A stretch of 64,000 nt of DNA from Dipteronia dyeriana (GCA_032871835.1 CM065299.1:83705652-83769651), one strand, 5' to 3'; shown: positions 1 to 12,754, counted from the first letter of the stretch. Made by a program: numbers and translations. Notes: generated from the sequence alone by a model not told the origin.

Positions 1-1691
1 ATGTAAGATATGTTCAACATTAATTACAACCTAGATACATGCATAGATTTAAAACTTAAATCACAAGATATGTTCAATTAACACATAATCAGTTTAAATC
101 TCATATACCAAAAATATGCAAAAATCATATGACAAAGTCACTTAGATTAAAGATAAAGTTCTAGAGCATATTTCCTATTCATAGATTCAACAAAGCACAT
201 GAATAGCTCAAAAGAACACAAGCACATGTATTATAGTGAGATTTCGGCCAAAGAGAGACTAATACATGTGAGGAACTATTTTTCACAAAACCAATCAATC
301 AAAGATCATCAAATAGTCCTAGAATCAAAGCTAGCACAATACAATCCCAAACATGTGAAAACATAGGCAAAATCAAAACCTAACTCAACATGTGAGATTT
401 CAATTGAAACTCAATCTAGCTTTAAATGAGTTCAAATCTCAAATCAAAACAATCACAAGACACATGTATATGTTGAAGAAGAAAACCCAAGGCAATTGAC
501 CAAGTTTTAAAAGAAATCATTGAGAGAAAATCAATACCTTAGTTGATTTGGTGAAGCAAGGTTTTTGTGAGGTTAGACTCCAAAAACAGCAATAAAACTA
601 ACTCAAACCTTCAGAGAAAAGATGTAAAATGTATAGACAAACACTCTCAACTTTGAATCACTCAAATCAGAGTTCAAATGAAAAAGTTCTGGTGTTTGGA
701 AGGTGAGAAAATTTGGAAGAAAATTCTGCACTCAAATTTTGAATCTCTTCTTAGAATGTAATGTGAGAGGGAAGGGATATATAAAGGAGAGGGAAAGAAT
801 AGAAGCAAAAGGACCAAAATGACCTTATGTGCACCAAGCATGCTTGTTGTCCGAGATGGCGCGTGGGTCTCTCGGGGCAGCAAGCATTCTGTCCCGAGAT
901 GGCCACGCGCCATCTCGGGAAAGAGTGCTTGGTTGCACTTCTTTTCCTTGCACTTTCCCCTCGCGTTCTTCGACCGTTCTCCGTCCTCAAAACTCATAAT
1001 TCGAATCCATTTACGGATCAGGAACCGTAACTCTCTCTCGAACATGGACATATAAGATACTCAAACCAGAAAATAATAATTCGACTCGATATACTAAGAT
1101 AAAGACAATGTATGCAACATGAGTTGAAAGTGTAGTATACTTTGACTTAGAACTTGAAATCAATAGTATGAGTAACCGAAATGACCGGAACTCAATCAAG
1201 AATGATTTAGACTAAATTCAAGTTCAATATCCATGTTATACAAACATATACACATACAAACACAATTCACACTAGAATGCATACTACATAGAGATAGTCT
1301 TCAATTATGCATTTTCCAAAACATGTTATTTTCATACCAATGCATGAGCATTCATTATCAAGTGTGTGAAAGTGTTATAAATGGTGCACAACGATGCAGG
1401 GACACATATGAATGAATTGTATGTGTATGCCTATAATGGTGTACAACGATGCAGGGACACAAATGTCTGAATTGTGTGTGTGTGCCTAAGCCTTGTAAGA
1501 GAAAGATATGGTCTTAGTATACCTTTGTAGAACCATATGGCATCATTTCTCTTTGAAGACATTGAACTTGCTTTGACTAGTTGTTCCTTCTTCTTTGAAG
1601 ATTGAATCATCATGAATCTAAACAACTAAATCATTACAAGTAAACATCATTTTGATATGGAAATAATGCCAACACAATTTAAAACCTAACA
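1..1691 (-). repeat. Partial 3' LTR of element A
   Basis: This stretch aligns with 7778-9472, the inner part of the 5' LTR, with scattered substitutions and small indels. It ends CTAACA, the complement of the TGTTAG start of the LTR, directly next to a polypurine tract. It contains the TATA-like TTTATATA near 777-784 on the minus strand and the CCCGAGATGG hairpin at 893-919. Confidence 0.9.
893..919. repeat. Perfect 10-bp stem hairpin in LTR U3
   Basis: CCCGAGATGG at 893-902 and its reverse complement at 910-919 flank a 7-nt GC-rich loop. The block sits about 110 bp upstream of the TATA-like site in the element's own orientation. Related copies of the CCGAGATGG motif, some decayed, occur at 860, 8630-8690, 25072-25120 and 33040-33105, so it is a shared LTR component of the A/B family. 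Confidence 0.6.
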
Positions 1692-1703
1692 ATCTCCCCC
1701 TTT
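1692..1703 (-). other. Polypurine tract of element A
   Basis: On the minus strand this reads AAAGGGGGAGAT and abuts the TGTTAGG start of the 3' LTR. It is the expected primer site for plus-strand DNA synthesis and fixes both the LTR boundary and the element's orientation. The B copy at 32249-32260 is AAAAGGGAAGAT. Confidence 0.85.
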
Positions 1704-2129
1704 GGCAAATTCCATGTCAAAACACATATACATTTACTACAAATATAAAAATGAAGATAGGTCACAAAATCACTCCCTCACATTAAAATGAGTAAGATTC
1801 CTAGAAATATTCTTCATCAACTCTTGAACTTCTTCTTGTTCTTCTCTTGAAGCAACCTACAAATCATCTCAAAGCACAATGCATATACAAGAGAAAAACA
1901 ACAAATAACAACATATAATATGGATAAGAATATACAATTAAGTCCACAAATACATGCCAAAACACAAGAATGCTTAACCAAATCATAGGACTAATTATTA
2001 CATGTCATCGGAATTTCAAAAATTCACAAAAACAATATAAAAGGAAACTAAGCAACTAGCATCTCTTTCTCCCCCTTTTTGACATTAAATGATGCAAAAA
2101 GTTAAGAAATATACCTCAAGACTCAAATA

Positions 2130-3191
2130 CTAGCTACTTGTTCCACCATAGAAAGTCGTGCGAGTAGTTGATCTAACATAATGCTTGAGAGGTGGTCTTG
2201 AAATTGAAGCAATGCACTCCTTCAACTCTTTTATCCTAGCATCTTGTTTAACAACTATAGCACTAAGTTCATTAACTTTCTCCTTCAATTGTATAGCCCA
2301 ATCCAGAAGAATATTTGTGTTAATCACATGACTATCAACTTGAGAACTAATAAATAGTCCAAAAGTATCACAAGTCTTACCCTTATTCTTATAGGACATG
2401 TATGACACATGTTTATCACAATACTTTTCCAAAGGTTGAACTAACACGTCATCTTCTCCAATATTAATCCCACGAGCTAAACACAATGAAGTAATAAACC
2501 CCGGTAATGCAATCTTTTTATCACCTCTAGTAGAGAAAGCCGCACTATCAATATAATACATGAGTAGATCTCCAAGGTTTATAGGTTGATTAGTTACCAA
2601 GACATACACTATTTTGATCTTGTCCTTATTCAACTCGGTTGAATTCGAAGATCCAATAATGTTAGTGCAAATGAATAGATGCCAAAATGCACTAGTCTTA
2701 GTTAACTCATATTGACTAATATATGCTCTACTTTTCCACTCAAAAGAAGCATTGTCACAAAAAGTTCTTCCTATGATATTTAGATTCTCAATGACATCCA
2801 CATCTAGAAAATTAGAATCTATATCATTAGATAGCCCAAGAAACTTGTTAATATTTTCCGGGTTAACTCTAAACACAACACCCCTAATTTCTATCAAAGC
2901 ATCTGACAAGGTAGCACTTTCCTTATATTCAATATAAAACTCTCTAACAAGAGTATCATTTACAACTCCTAACATGCTCACCCAAGATTCCCATTTTCTA
3001 TCCTTTAAGCACTTAAGAACATAAGAATCTTTAAACTTACCAAAGTCAATGCCTCTCTCTTGAAATATTTTCTTTCTTCCAAAGATCCCTAAATCTTTTG
3101 TCCTTGAAGCTTTGGATCTTTTTGAGGTATACTTGGCTTTCATAACGGGATTCAATTGATTTCCACTTCCGGTAATCTTAGTTCTTCCTAT
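2130..3191 (-). CDS. ORF2 of element A, putative plant transposon protein domain; start codon lost
   Basis: The frame is uninterrupted from 3191 to the stop at 2130, about 353 codons. The homologous ORF in B starts with ATG at 30732; the matching codon here (3189-3191) is ATA, so the first available ATG is at 3143. The body contains VREFY, a 'RGVVFRVN' strand, an 'INKFLGLS' motif and a tryptophan-rich segment, which together resemble the domain annotated in plant proteins as putative plant transposon protein (Transposase_32). I know no catalytic function for that domain. The N-terminus is basic (KAKYTSKRSKASRTKD) and the C-terminal 60 residues look coiled-coil (LKEKVNELSAIV...IKELKECI). It lies between gag and the 3' LTR, where SIRE-type elements carry an envelope-like ORF. 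Family assignment is from motif memory; the lost start is seen directly. Confidence 0.65.
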   Translation of the reverse strand: MGRTKITGSGNQLNPVMKAKYTSKRSKASRTKDLGIFGRKKIFQERGIDFGKFKDSYVLKCLKDRKWESWVSMLGVVNDTLVREFYIEYKESATLSDALIEIRGVVFRVNPENINKFLGLSNDIDSNFLDVDVIENLNIIGRTFCDNASFEWKSRAYISQYELTKTSAFWHLFICTNIIGSSNSTELNKDKIKIVYVLVTNQPINLGDLLMYYIDSAAFSTRGDKKIALPGFITSLCLARGINIGEDDVLVQPLEKYCDKHVSYMSYKNKGKTCDTFGLFISSQVDSHVINTNILLDWAIQLKEKVNELSAIVVKQDARIKELKECIASISRPPLKHYVRSTTRTTFYGGTSS

Positions 3192-4973
3192 TTATCTTGT
3201 GTTATAAGATGCTATATACATACAACAAAAGTGAGTGAAAGACAAAACAAGCATATTAGTCACAAAGATAAAAAACAAAGACATATGACTTAAGAATGAA
3301 TCATCATGCAAGACAAAGATAATGAGTAATATCTTACAAGTATCATTAAGTCAAAATATGCCAACATGTAACAAAATGAAGCATGTGAACATATCATAAA
3401 AGAGAACAATGTCTAGCATACAATGCTCCCACTTGATAAATGCTATAACTAAAATCAATGATAGCATAAAGTTCACAAAGATATTCACACAATCACACAT
3501 TCAAGCAATTTGAAAAAATATCAACAAAATAAGCTTCATATGCTAAGAGAGATACACAGATTTTTCAAGTTCTCTCATAATCCTTCAACAATTGCTAAAA
3601 TATCATCATACTCATAAACAAAGTGTGTGCGTGAGAGATATGCTTCAAATATATATCAAGAAGTAGTTTGATAATCAACATGCAAACAATTTCCAACAAC
3701 TATTCAACTTAAGCTTTTTCCATAAAAAGTCAAACCGATTATCATCCCGAATTTTTTCTTTTTAAGAGAATAGATTTCAACATATGAGCGTGTGTATGCA
3801 TGTGGCTCGTCATCCCATTTCTGTTTTTCAACCTGAGCTCATTTGATTTTCAACTATACTCCTTTTTAAGCCTTCCTCATTTTGTTTTTAGGCATTTAAT
3901 CAAATAATTTTTCTTTTCATGATTCCATTTCAACACTTCTTTGATTTTGTTTCTTTTTTTTTTAACATAAACAAAATTCACTTCATGGCGGCTTTAACTC
4001 ATCACAATGGTGTAGCTCTTTCCAACACTAGGTAGCTTTCACAACCAATGTGTGTAGCCCTTCCCATGAAGGTACTCGTTGAGTTCTATGTATTTACCGA
4101 AGCAAAATGGATACTGACCATAGGTCATTTTAAATGTACTTAAGCACAAAAACTTCAAGGTGTATCCAATGTTTACATATTAGTAAACTCAACCTACTAG
4201 CAAAACATATAAGAGAAGCAAGGTGCAATTTTTAGAAAACCAAGATTTTATGGCTCATAAGCACATGATCTAAAAGCAATAAGTAGAGACTTATTCAAGA
4301 TCATTACTTCTCTAATGAGTAGCTTTCAAAGAATATGAAGCTCATATTTTCAAAAGTCATGTCACTTAATATACTATACACAAACAATCATCAAAGTTAA
4401 GATCAATGTGAACAATATCACTATTAGATCCTAAAATAGCAAATGTCAATGAGAACCATATGTATGCTATAAAAAATTTCTCTAAGCTATGAGATGTATA
4501 TCAAAAATTGAGTCAAAAGATGAATATTTAAAAGAACATGCATTAGAGTATAGAGATACCTTTTTGTACATTATATTCACCAAATATCATACTTCCGCCC
4601 TTTTTATGAGCACTCTTGCTTTGAATGTCCTCATGACAACAAGTTGACGATGTTTCACAACAGGAGTATAAAAAGCATATATCTCAACTTAATCAACACA
4701 TATATCAAAAGAACTTCTTTAAAGGTAACCAACAAATTTTGACCAGCATAACAAACATGAAGCTAGATAACCAAGTTCATATCAATACATGGACTATTCA
4801 AAGCTAGCAAGCAAGAATTCTCAACACAATTGATACATTGCCTCAAAGCTATCTCAAATATGCTTCTTATTTTAGTAATAAGAGCACTCACCCTTGAACC
4901 ACTTGTTCTTGGGTGTACCTAAACAAACATTTCCAATATCATCCTTGACATTGATATTAAATCTAGAGTAAAG
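3192..4973 (-). other. Non-coding internal region of element A
   Basis: About 1.8 kb between gag and ORF2 without a recognisable ORF. It is collinear and clearly similar to 28941-30731 of element B, so it is part of the family and not a local insertion. An autonomous copia element would carry pol here; I see no protease, integrase or RT motif. Confidence 0.7.
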
Positions 4974-6798
4974 TCATTCAATGACTTGATTAACAAGAAT
5001 ATCATTAACACACTCTTCCTTAACATTTTCAACACAAGCTTTGTCAAGTTGAACAAGATTAGTTTTCTTTCTACTCCACAACTTCTTTTCATGCTTAGCA
5101 ATATTATCATGTCTCTCAACTTTCAAAACCTTAGCATGTTCAAGTTGAAGTTTAATCTCCTTCTCTCTTGATTCATTTCCTAATTTGCATTTTTCAATAT
5201 ATTTATAACACATAGGCTTAATATGAAATTGGAATAAAAGATGAGATCGTACCTTTTAGAGTTGAACAAACTTCACTAGGAGTTTGCAAAGATACCTTGT
5301 TCGCCAACTTCTTCTTAGCTTTTGATATTCTCTTCTTGTGTGATTTCTTATCAATCACTACTTCATCCAAGTGAGTAGGAAGTGGTGTTTCCAAGGGCTC
5401 CTCTTCAACTACCAAGTCGTCTTCACCACTATGAGAGTTAACAAGATTCCTAACACTAGTCACACTTACCGAATCATTCACTAAGTCCTTGATGGCCTCC
5501 TTATCCATGTATATCTCTTCCATTAATTCTTGTTCTCTCTTCCTCAAAGAAGATATCACATTATCCTTCTCATGGTTTATCTTTTCAAGTTCTCTAAACT
5601 TCTTCATAATATCACCTTTCTCATCAAGAAGTCTATGAATGACAAACACAAACTCATCTAGTTATTTCTTGATCAAATCATCCTTCTCAACTACCTCTCT
5701 TAGAGCATTATCTATAGCTTCTTCAAGCTTTTCGATCTTGTCCAACAACTCAAGATTAGTAGGAATGGAACTAGAGTTTTCATGATCATTTACGTCAAAG
5801 TTCTTGTTCAAAGATATTGTACCATCAAAATCTAGTGGAGAATGAGAAACCGTTAGAGCTATAAAGTTGCTCACCAACTCTTTGTCTTTCTTGTCTTTCT
5901 TAAATGTCTTCTTGGTGCACTCACTAGCAAAATGACCGAAACCATGACAATTGTAGCATTGAACATCTTTCTTGTCCATGGCTTGACTATTCTTCTCATT
6001 CCTTGAAGACGATGTTTTCTTAACTCCCTTTTCTTAGAAGACTTACCTCTAGGCTTGACATTCTTCTTTAGAAACTTTTTGAACTTTCTAACCAAAAGAG
6101 CCATCTCTTTATTTTCATTATCAATCTCCTTTTCAATAGCATTGAGAGCGATTCCTTTATTCTTAATCTTTGGCTTCAAGCACATCTCATAAGTTTGGAG
6201 AGACCCAAGCAACTCATCAATGTTCATGTTATCCACATCCTTACTTTCCCCAATAGTCGTCAATTTGGATTTAAATCTCTTAGAAAGAGACCTAAGGATT
6301 TTCCAATTTAAACGCTCTTTTGGGATAGGTACTCCAAGTACTTGACATTTGTTAGCAATGTTAATAAGCTGGAATTGTAAGTCTTCGAACTTTTCTTCTT
6401 CACCCATACTTAAACCTTTAAATTATGAAGCCAACATTTGAAGCCTTGATTTCTTCACCGCTAAGGTTCCTTCATTAGTAACTTGGAGAGTATCCTAAGC
6501 CTCCTTTACGGATTTAAGATTTTGAATGTTGGAGAATTGATGCCCACTTATTGTGCCATTTAGCAACCTCAAACTCATTCGTTGTCCATTCACTTATTGG
6601 CTTGATTATCATGGTTCCATCCTCTTGAACCTTGGTAGGAGGACTATAACCTTTTTAAACTACCATCCAAGCCCTTTCATCAATAGAGTGGATGTAGGCT
6701 TTCATCCTCAACTTCCAATACCCATAATTAGTACCTCAAAGTAAAGGTGGCCTAGTATTTTAGGCTCCTTTCTCCATTACATCATCTTGTAAACCCAT
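4974..6798 (-). pseudogene. Gag pseudogene of element A (UBN2-type, two CCHC knuckles)
   Basis: Gag coats the retroelement RNA in cytoplasmic particles. The ATG at 6798 matches the start of the B gag. An N-terminal region with 'HGTNY.YWKLRMKAY'-like character is followed by the UBN2 part (FEDLQFQLINIANKCQVLGVPI...LRSLSKRFKSK, about 6407-6200), an internal CCHC knuckle (CYNCHGFGHFASEC near 5920-5960) and a glutamate/lysine-rich coiled coil (5220-5650). The second knuckle region near 5200 is partly decayed. The pieces lie in different minus-strand frames with stops between them, so the gene is dead. The knuckle spacing CX2CX4HX4C is seen directly; the SIRE-like affinity is from family knowledge. 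Confidence 0.82.
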
Positions 6799-6867
6799 GA
6801 CTTTAAAAGCTTTGCAAAAACCGTGAATGTATCACCTGGACTCTCACTATGTACAATCTAGTGTCCT

Positions 6868-6880
6868 GCTCTGACACCAA
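6868..6880 (-). other. Primer-binding site of element A (tRNA-iMet type)
   Basis: On the minus strand the sequence immediately after the LTR end TTTTCA reads ATTGGTGTCAGAGCAGG. This matches the plant initiator-Met primer site TGGTATCAGAGC with one change. Confidence 0.85.
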
Positions 6881-6881
6881 T

Positions 6882-9472
6882 TGAAAATACAAACACGGTA
6901 AAATACTCAAGGTTAACCTAGGGGGGAGGGTGAATAAGTTAGGCACCTTTTTCGACTTCCTTAGAAACAAACAAAAGTTTGTCCCTCTAGATTGCTTGTA
7001 TCACAATATATATATATATATAAATATCAATTAAAGACACTTACTCAATATATATAATAAGCAAAGTGTGATACAAACAAGTAATCGTAACGCATACACA
7101 ATTTATATTATAGAAAGGAAGTAAACTTACATATAAAGTTCTATCCATAGTATTCAAATAACAAATACAAATATAAGAGAGATAAGGATAGAGAAAAGTT
7201 GACACAAGATATAACGTGGTAAACCTCCGAAGAGGAAACATCCACGGGTTAGCAACCACTGGCAAACAAAATCCACTAGTAGATAAGACAAGTACAATCT
7301 CTCAAGTGACCCCTTCACCTAGAAACTACCATCATATCCTACTCATGAAGATGTCGCCCTCTTACTCAACAATCCGAGGCCTCACACCTCTTGTCAAGAC
7401 TTTCTCGTTCACCCTTTCGGATCCTCACAACCCTAGGCAAGACTTCTTGCTCAACTATCCGAGTCCTCTCGACTATAGTCAAGACTTCCCCGCTTACCCT
7501 TCCGGATCCTCACGACCCTAGGCAAGACTTCCTTGCTTGACAATCCGAGGTCTCCTACCTCTTGCCAAGACTTCCTTGCTAAACAACATAGGTCTCACAC
7601 CTATTGTCAAGACTTCCTTCTCACAAGGCATCTAGGTGATCATGAATGCAAAACGCAAACAAGCACGCAACAAAGAATGTTATGATCAACACATCCTATG
7701 GAAAATACTAGACATGAGCATGAATGCACAAAACAAATATAGTCTAGTCAATAATACATGTTTAATCCATCTAGATCATGTAAGATATGTTAAACATTAA
7801 TTACAACCTAGATACATGCATAGATCTAAAACTTGAATTACAAGATATTCAATGAACACATAATCAAGTTTAAATCTCATATACCAAAAATATGCTAAAA
7901 TCATATGAAAAAGTCATTTAGATTGAAACTAAAATTCTAGAGCAGATTTCGTATTCATAGATTCAACAAAGCACATGAATAGCTCAAAAGAACACAAGCA
8001 CATGTATTATAGTGAGATTTCGGCCAAAGAGAGCCTAATACATGTGAGAAAATATTTTTCAAAAAATTTATCAATCAAAGATCATCAAATAGTCCTAGAA
8101 TCAAAGCTAGCACAATACAATCCCAAACATGTGAAAACATAGGTAAAATCAAAACCTAACTCAACATGTGAGATTTCAATTGAAACTCAATCTAGCTTTA
8201 AATGAGTTCAAAAATCAAATCAAAACAATCACAAGACACATATATATATGTTGAAGAAGAAAACCCAAGGCAATTGACCAAGTTTTAAAAGAAAACTTTG
8301 AGAGAAAATCAATACCTAAGTTTATTTGGTGCAGTCCCGTTTTTGTGAGGTTAGACTCCAAAAACAGCAATAAAACTAACTCAAACGTTCAAAGAAAAGA
8401 TTGAGGATGTATAGAAAAACACTCTCAACTTTGAATCACTCAAATCAGTGTTCAAATGAAGAAGTTATGGTGTTTGGAATGTGATAAAATTTAGGAGAAA
8501 ATTCTGCACTCAAATTTTGAATCTCTTCTTAGAATGAAATGTGAGAGGGAAGGGATATATAAAGGAGAGGGAAAGAATAGAAGCAAAAGGACCAAAATGA
8601 CCTTAACTACACCAAGCATGCTTGCTTCCCGAGATGGCGCATGGGCATCTTGGGGCAGCAAGCATTCTGTCCCGAGATGGCCACAAGCCATCTCATGAAA
8701 GAGTGCTTGGTTGCACTTCTTTTCCTCGTGCATTCCCCTCACAATCTTTGACCGTTCTCCGGCCTCCAAACTTGGAATTTGAATCCGTTTATGGATTACG
8801 AACTGTAACTCTCTCACGGACATGGACATATAAGATACTCAACCCAAAAAATAATAATTTGACTCGATATATGAAGACGAAGACAATGTATGCAACATGA
8901 GTTGAAAGTGTAGTATCTTGTGACTTAGAACCTGAAATCAATAGTATGAGTAACAAAAATGATCGGAACTCAATCAAGAATGATTTAAGACTAAATTCAA
9001 GTTCAATATCCATGTTATACAAACATATACACATACAAACATAATTCACACTAGAATGCAAACTACATAGAGATAGTCTCCAATCATGCATTTTCTAAAA
9101 CATGTTATTTTCATACCAATGCATGAGCATTCATCTTCAAGTGTGTGAATGTGTTATAAATGGTGCACAACGATGCAGGGATATATATGAATGAATTGTA
9201 TGTATGTGCCTATAATGGTGTATAACGATGCTGGGACACAAATGTATGAATTGTTTGTGTGTGTGCATAAGCCTTGTTAGAGAAAGATAGGGTCTTAGTA
9301 TACCTTTGTAGAACCATATGGCATCCTTTCTCTTTGAAGACTTTGAACTTGCTTTGACTAGTTGTTCCTTCTTCTTTGAAGCTTGAATCATCATGAATCT
9401 AAACAACTAAATCATTACAAGTAAACATCATTTTAATATGGAATTAATGTCAATACAATCTAAAACCTAACA
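6882..9472 (-). repeat. 5' LTR of element A, about 2.6 kb
   Basis: In plus-strand coordinates it begins TGAAAATAC and ends CCTAACA, giving the TG...CA ends expected of an LTR. It contains a G-rich tract near 6918, an imperfect tandem block built on CAAGACTTCC (7370-7640), a TATA-like site near 8558 and the CCGAGATGG hairpin region (8630-8700). It abuts the primer site at 6881 and copia C1 sequence at 9473. Confidence 0.92.
7370..7640. repeat. Imperfect tandem repeats inside A/B LTR
   Basis: Degenerate units of roughly 40-50 bp, each with a CAAGACTTCC-type core followed by a 'ggtctca/ggatcctca' segment. The same block occurs in inverted sense at 26140-26440 and 34100-34400 in element B. It lies downstream of the promoter, so it would be in the transcribed leader. 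Confidence 0.65.
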
Positions 9473-12400
9473 GCTACTGTTAAGACCCGTAAGAAGGTCA
9501 AGAAACAACAGAAGAAAAAGCAACTAGGACCCACAAAGAAGAAGACAAAGAAAGTAACCAAGATCAAAGGGAAGTGTTTTCTTTGTGGTGAAAAGAGACA
9601 TTGAAAAAGAAATTGCCCAAAGTCTCAAGACAGAAAGGAAGACGGTAATATTAATTATCTTGAAACTTCTTTTTCGGCGGATTCTATGGATTCTTGGATC
9701 ATAGACTCCGGAGCCACTAATCATGTTTGTTTTTCCTTACAGGGGTTCAAGGAAAGGAGAAGGCTTAGTGAGAATGAACTCAACTTGCGTTTAGGCAATG
9801 AAGCGTTAGTGTCTGCTAGTTCAGTGGGAGATATTAGAATTAGCTTAGATTGTTATAGGAATTTAGATTTAATAGATGTTTATTATGTACCTCAATTCAA
9901 GAGGAATTTAATTTAAGTTTCTTGTTTAAATAAATTTAGTTATTTGGTTACTTTTGATAAAGCTTTTATTATTAGTAAGAAAGACAAAATTATTTGCAAA
10001 GGAACATTGGAAAACGGTTTATTTTATTTGCATGGAAATATCTCTCACTTGTTAGACACGGAATCAACGGAACCTAATAATAAAAGAGTAAAATTATCAA
10101 AAGATGAAACCTACCTATGGCATTTGCGCTTAGGTCATATTAAACTTAATAGGATTAAAAGATTGGTAAGTGACGGAAATGTTGATGATCTACCAACTTG
10201 TGAATCTTGTTTGGCAGATAAAATGACCAAAAGGTCGTTTACGACCAAAGGCGCAAAAGCCATCGAATGTTTAGGATTGATACACACTGATGTGTGTGGA
10301 CCTATGAGCATTTAAGCTAGAGGTGGATATGAGTACTTCATCACTTTCATGGATGATCACTCAAGATTTGGCTCTGTGCATCTCATGAGACATAAGTCGG
10401 ATGCTTATGATATGTTCAAAGCATTTAAAGCTGAAGTTGAAAATCAGCTTGAGAAACGCATAAAAATCTTGAGGTCTGATCGTAGTGGAGAATATCTATC
10501 TGGTGAGTTTCAGCAATATCTTATTGATAATGGAATAATTTCTCAATTTTCTGCACAAAGCACACCTCAACAAAATGGGGTGGCAGAAAGGAAGAAATAT
10601 AACTCTTTTGGATATGGTTAGGTCTATGTTTAGTTATTCAACGCTCCCTAATTCTTTTTGGGGATATGCTTTACAAACCGCAATGTACATTCTAAATGAT
10701 GTACCATCTAAGTCAGTTCCTAAAACACCGCATGAGTTGTGGACCGAGCAAAAGCATAGTTTACAACACTTAAGGATATTTAGATGTCCTGCGCATGTGT
10801 TAAAAGGAAAGACAGAAAAGATGGAGTCCCGTTTAGAAACATGCATATTTGTAGGGTATCCAAAAGGAACAAAAGAATATTATTTTTATAGTCCTTAAGA
10901 TCTTAAAGTATTTGTTTCGACAAATGCTAAATTTCTGGAAAAGGACTATATGAATAATTTTGTGCCTAAAAGTAGAATTGTCCTGAATGAGCTTTTAGGA
11001 GATACAACTCCATAAGAGGTTTCGCAACCTAGCCCAATTGTAATTTCATACCAACACAAGATCTACAATCTACCATACCTCATTGTAGTGGGTGGGTCGT
11101 TATACAACCCGAGAGATTCATCGGTCTAGGAGAATCTGTAGAGAATCTTTCGGATGACGATGATCCCTATACATACAAGGAAGCAATGAAAAATGTTGAT
11201 TGTCGCCATTGGCAAAAGGTAATGCAATCCGAAATTGAATCTATGTTCAAAAACAAAGTATAGTCTCTTGTAGACTTGCCTAAAGGGATAAAACCCATCG
11301 GGTGCAAGTGGGTATACAAGAGGAAAAGAGGAATGGATGGAAAGGTGGAAACCTTTAAAGCTAGATTGGTAGCTAAAGGTTATGCACAGAAGAAAGGTAT
11401 CGATTATCAAGAAACCTTCTCTCATGTGGCCATGCTTAAATCCATTAGGATACTCTTATCCATTGCGGCATCTCTAAACCTAAAGATTTGGCAAATGGAC
11501 ATCAAGACAACTTTCCTTAATGGAAGTCATGACGAAAACATCTACATGATGTAACCAGAAGGATTCATTGAAAAGGGCCAAGAGGAAAGGGTATGCAAGT
11601 TGCAAAGATCCATATATGGATTGAAGCAAGCATCCAGATCCTGGAACATAAGGTTTGATCAAGCCTTGAAAAGTTTTGGATTTATTCAAAACCTTGATGA
11701 ACCTTGTGTATACAAAATGGTTAAAGGCAACAAGTTGGTTTTCCTAGTTCTTTACATTGATGATATACTACTCATCGGAAACGATGTAGGTGTATTGACA
11801 TCAATAAAAGAATGGTTAGCAAAACAATTTGATATGAAGGACTTAGGAGAAACAAGTTATGTTCTTGGTATCAAAGTCATAAGAGATAGAAAGGATAGAA
11901 CGATTGCATTATCCCAAGCTTCATACATAGATAAAATCTTGTCTAGGTTTTCCATGCAAGATTCCAAGAAAGGTATGTTACCTTTCAGACATGGAATCAA
12001 ACTTTCTAAGGAACAAGTTCCTAAGAATGAGCATGAAGAGCAATTCATGAGTATGGTTCCAAACGCATCGGTAGTTAGAAGTCTAATGTATGCAATGCTC
12101 TGCACTAGACCAGATATTTGTTTTGTTGTGGGCATAGTTAGCAGGTTTCAATCGAAACCCGGTCCTGATCACTGGACGGCAGTCAAACATATTTTCAAAT
12201 ATCTTAGGAGAACGAGAGATTATTTGCTTGTATATTTTGGAGGGGATTTAATTCCTGTTGGGTATACAGATTCTGATTTTCAGTCAGATTCTGACTCTAG
12301 GAGATCAACATCAGGATCTGTGTTTACTATTGGAGGAGAGGCAGTCATATGGAGGAGTATCAAGCAATCATGTATTGTTGATTCCACCATGGAAGCCGAG

Positions 12401-12691
12401 TATGTTGCCACATGCAAGGCTACTAAAGAGGCTGTCTGGCTCCGCCAATTCTTGATTTACTTGGAAGTGGTTCCTGATGCGAATAACCAGATCACTATCT
12501 ATTGTGACAATAGTGGAGCAGTGGCTAATTCGAGAGAACCAATAAGTCATAAAAGAGGGAAACACATTGAAAGAAAGTATCACCTTCTAAGGGAAATTGT
12601 GCATAGGGGTGGTGTGACGATTACTAAGATCGCTTCAGAAGAAAGTCTAGCAGATCCCTTTACAAAGGCCTCTTCCATAAAAGAGTTTTGA
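9473..12691 (+). pseudogene. Copia gag-pol pseudogene of C1 (knuckle, PR, INT, RT, RNase H)
   Basis: Domains in order: CCHC knuckle CFLCGEKRH..KRNC (9575-9615), whose glycine-tryptophan part is damaged; aspartic protease IIDSGATNH (9699-9725); GAG-pre-integrase YLWHLRLGHI (10115-10145); integrase core with HTDVCGPM, FMDDHSRF, SDRSGEY and [11 protein letters not shown] (10280-10600); RT with CKWVYKRK, WQMDIKTTFLNG and LYIDDILL (11300-11790); RNase H with GYTDSDF, SRRSTSGS and MEAEYVA (12255-12410), ending ADPFTK. One reading frame holds nearly all of it. It is broken by TAA at 9914, 10313, 10897 and 11552, by a TAG near 11262, and by an extra G near 10592 that shifts frame relative to C2. Several stops are CAA-to-TAA or TGG-to-TAG when compared with C2. 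The RT active site is YIDD instead of the usual YVDD. Confidence 0.92.
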
Positions 12692-12742
12692 TGGACATCT
12701 AGAGAATATGGGGATGAGAGATATGAAATATTTGCTATAGAG

Positions 12743-12754
12743 CAAGTGAGAGAT
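12743..12754 (+). other. Polypurine tract of C1
   Basis: The tract CAAGTGAGAGAT directly precedes the TGTTAGG start of the 3' LTR. The C2 equivalent (GTAAGTGGGAGAT, 37630-37642) is purer. Confidence 0.75.

Larger units (their letters stand above)
1..9472 (-). mobile_element. Element A: SIRE-like non-autonomous LTR retrotransposon, 3' LTR cut by window edge
   Basis: Read on the minus strand, the order is 5' LTR (6882-9472), tRNA-iMet-type primer site, gag with CCHC knuckles (4974-6798), a non-coding stretch of about 1.8 kb, a second ORF (2130-3191), polypurine tract (1692-1703) and 3' LTR (1-1691, the remaining roughly 900 bp lying outside the window). No protease, integrase, reverse transcriptase or RNase H is visible, so the element must have been mobilised in trans. 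It is the same family as element B (24298-34866), which has the same order in the opposite orientation. It interrupts the gag of copia element C1: the C1 sequence resumes at 9473 exactly where the parallel copy C2 continues uninterrupted near 23768. The expected 5-bp target duplication starts GCTAC at 9473; its partner is off-window. SIRE affinity is inferred from the gag knuckles, LTR length and primer site. Confidence 0.88.
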
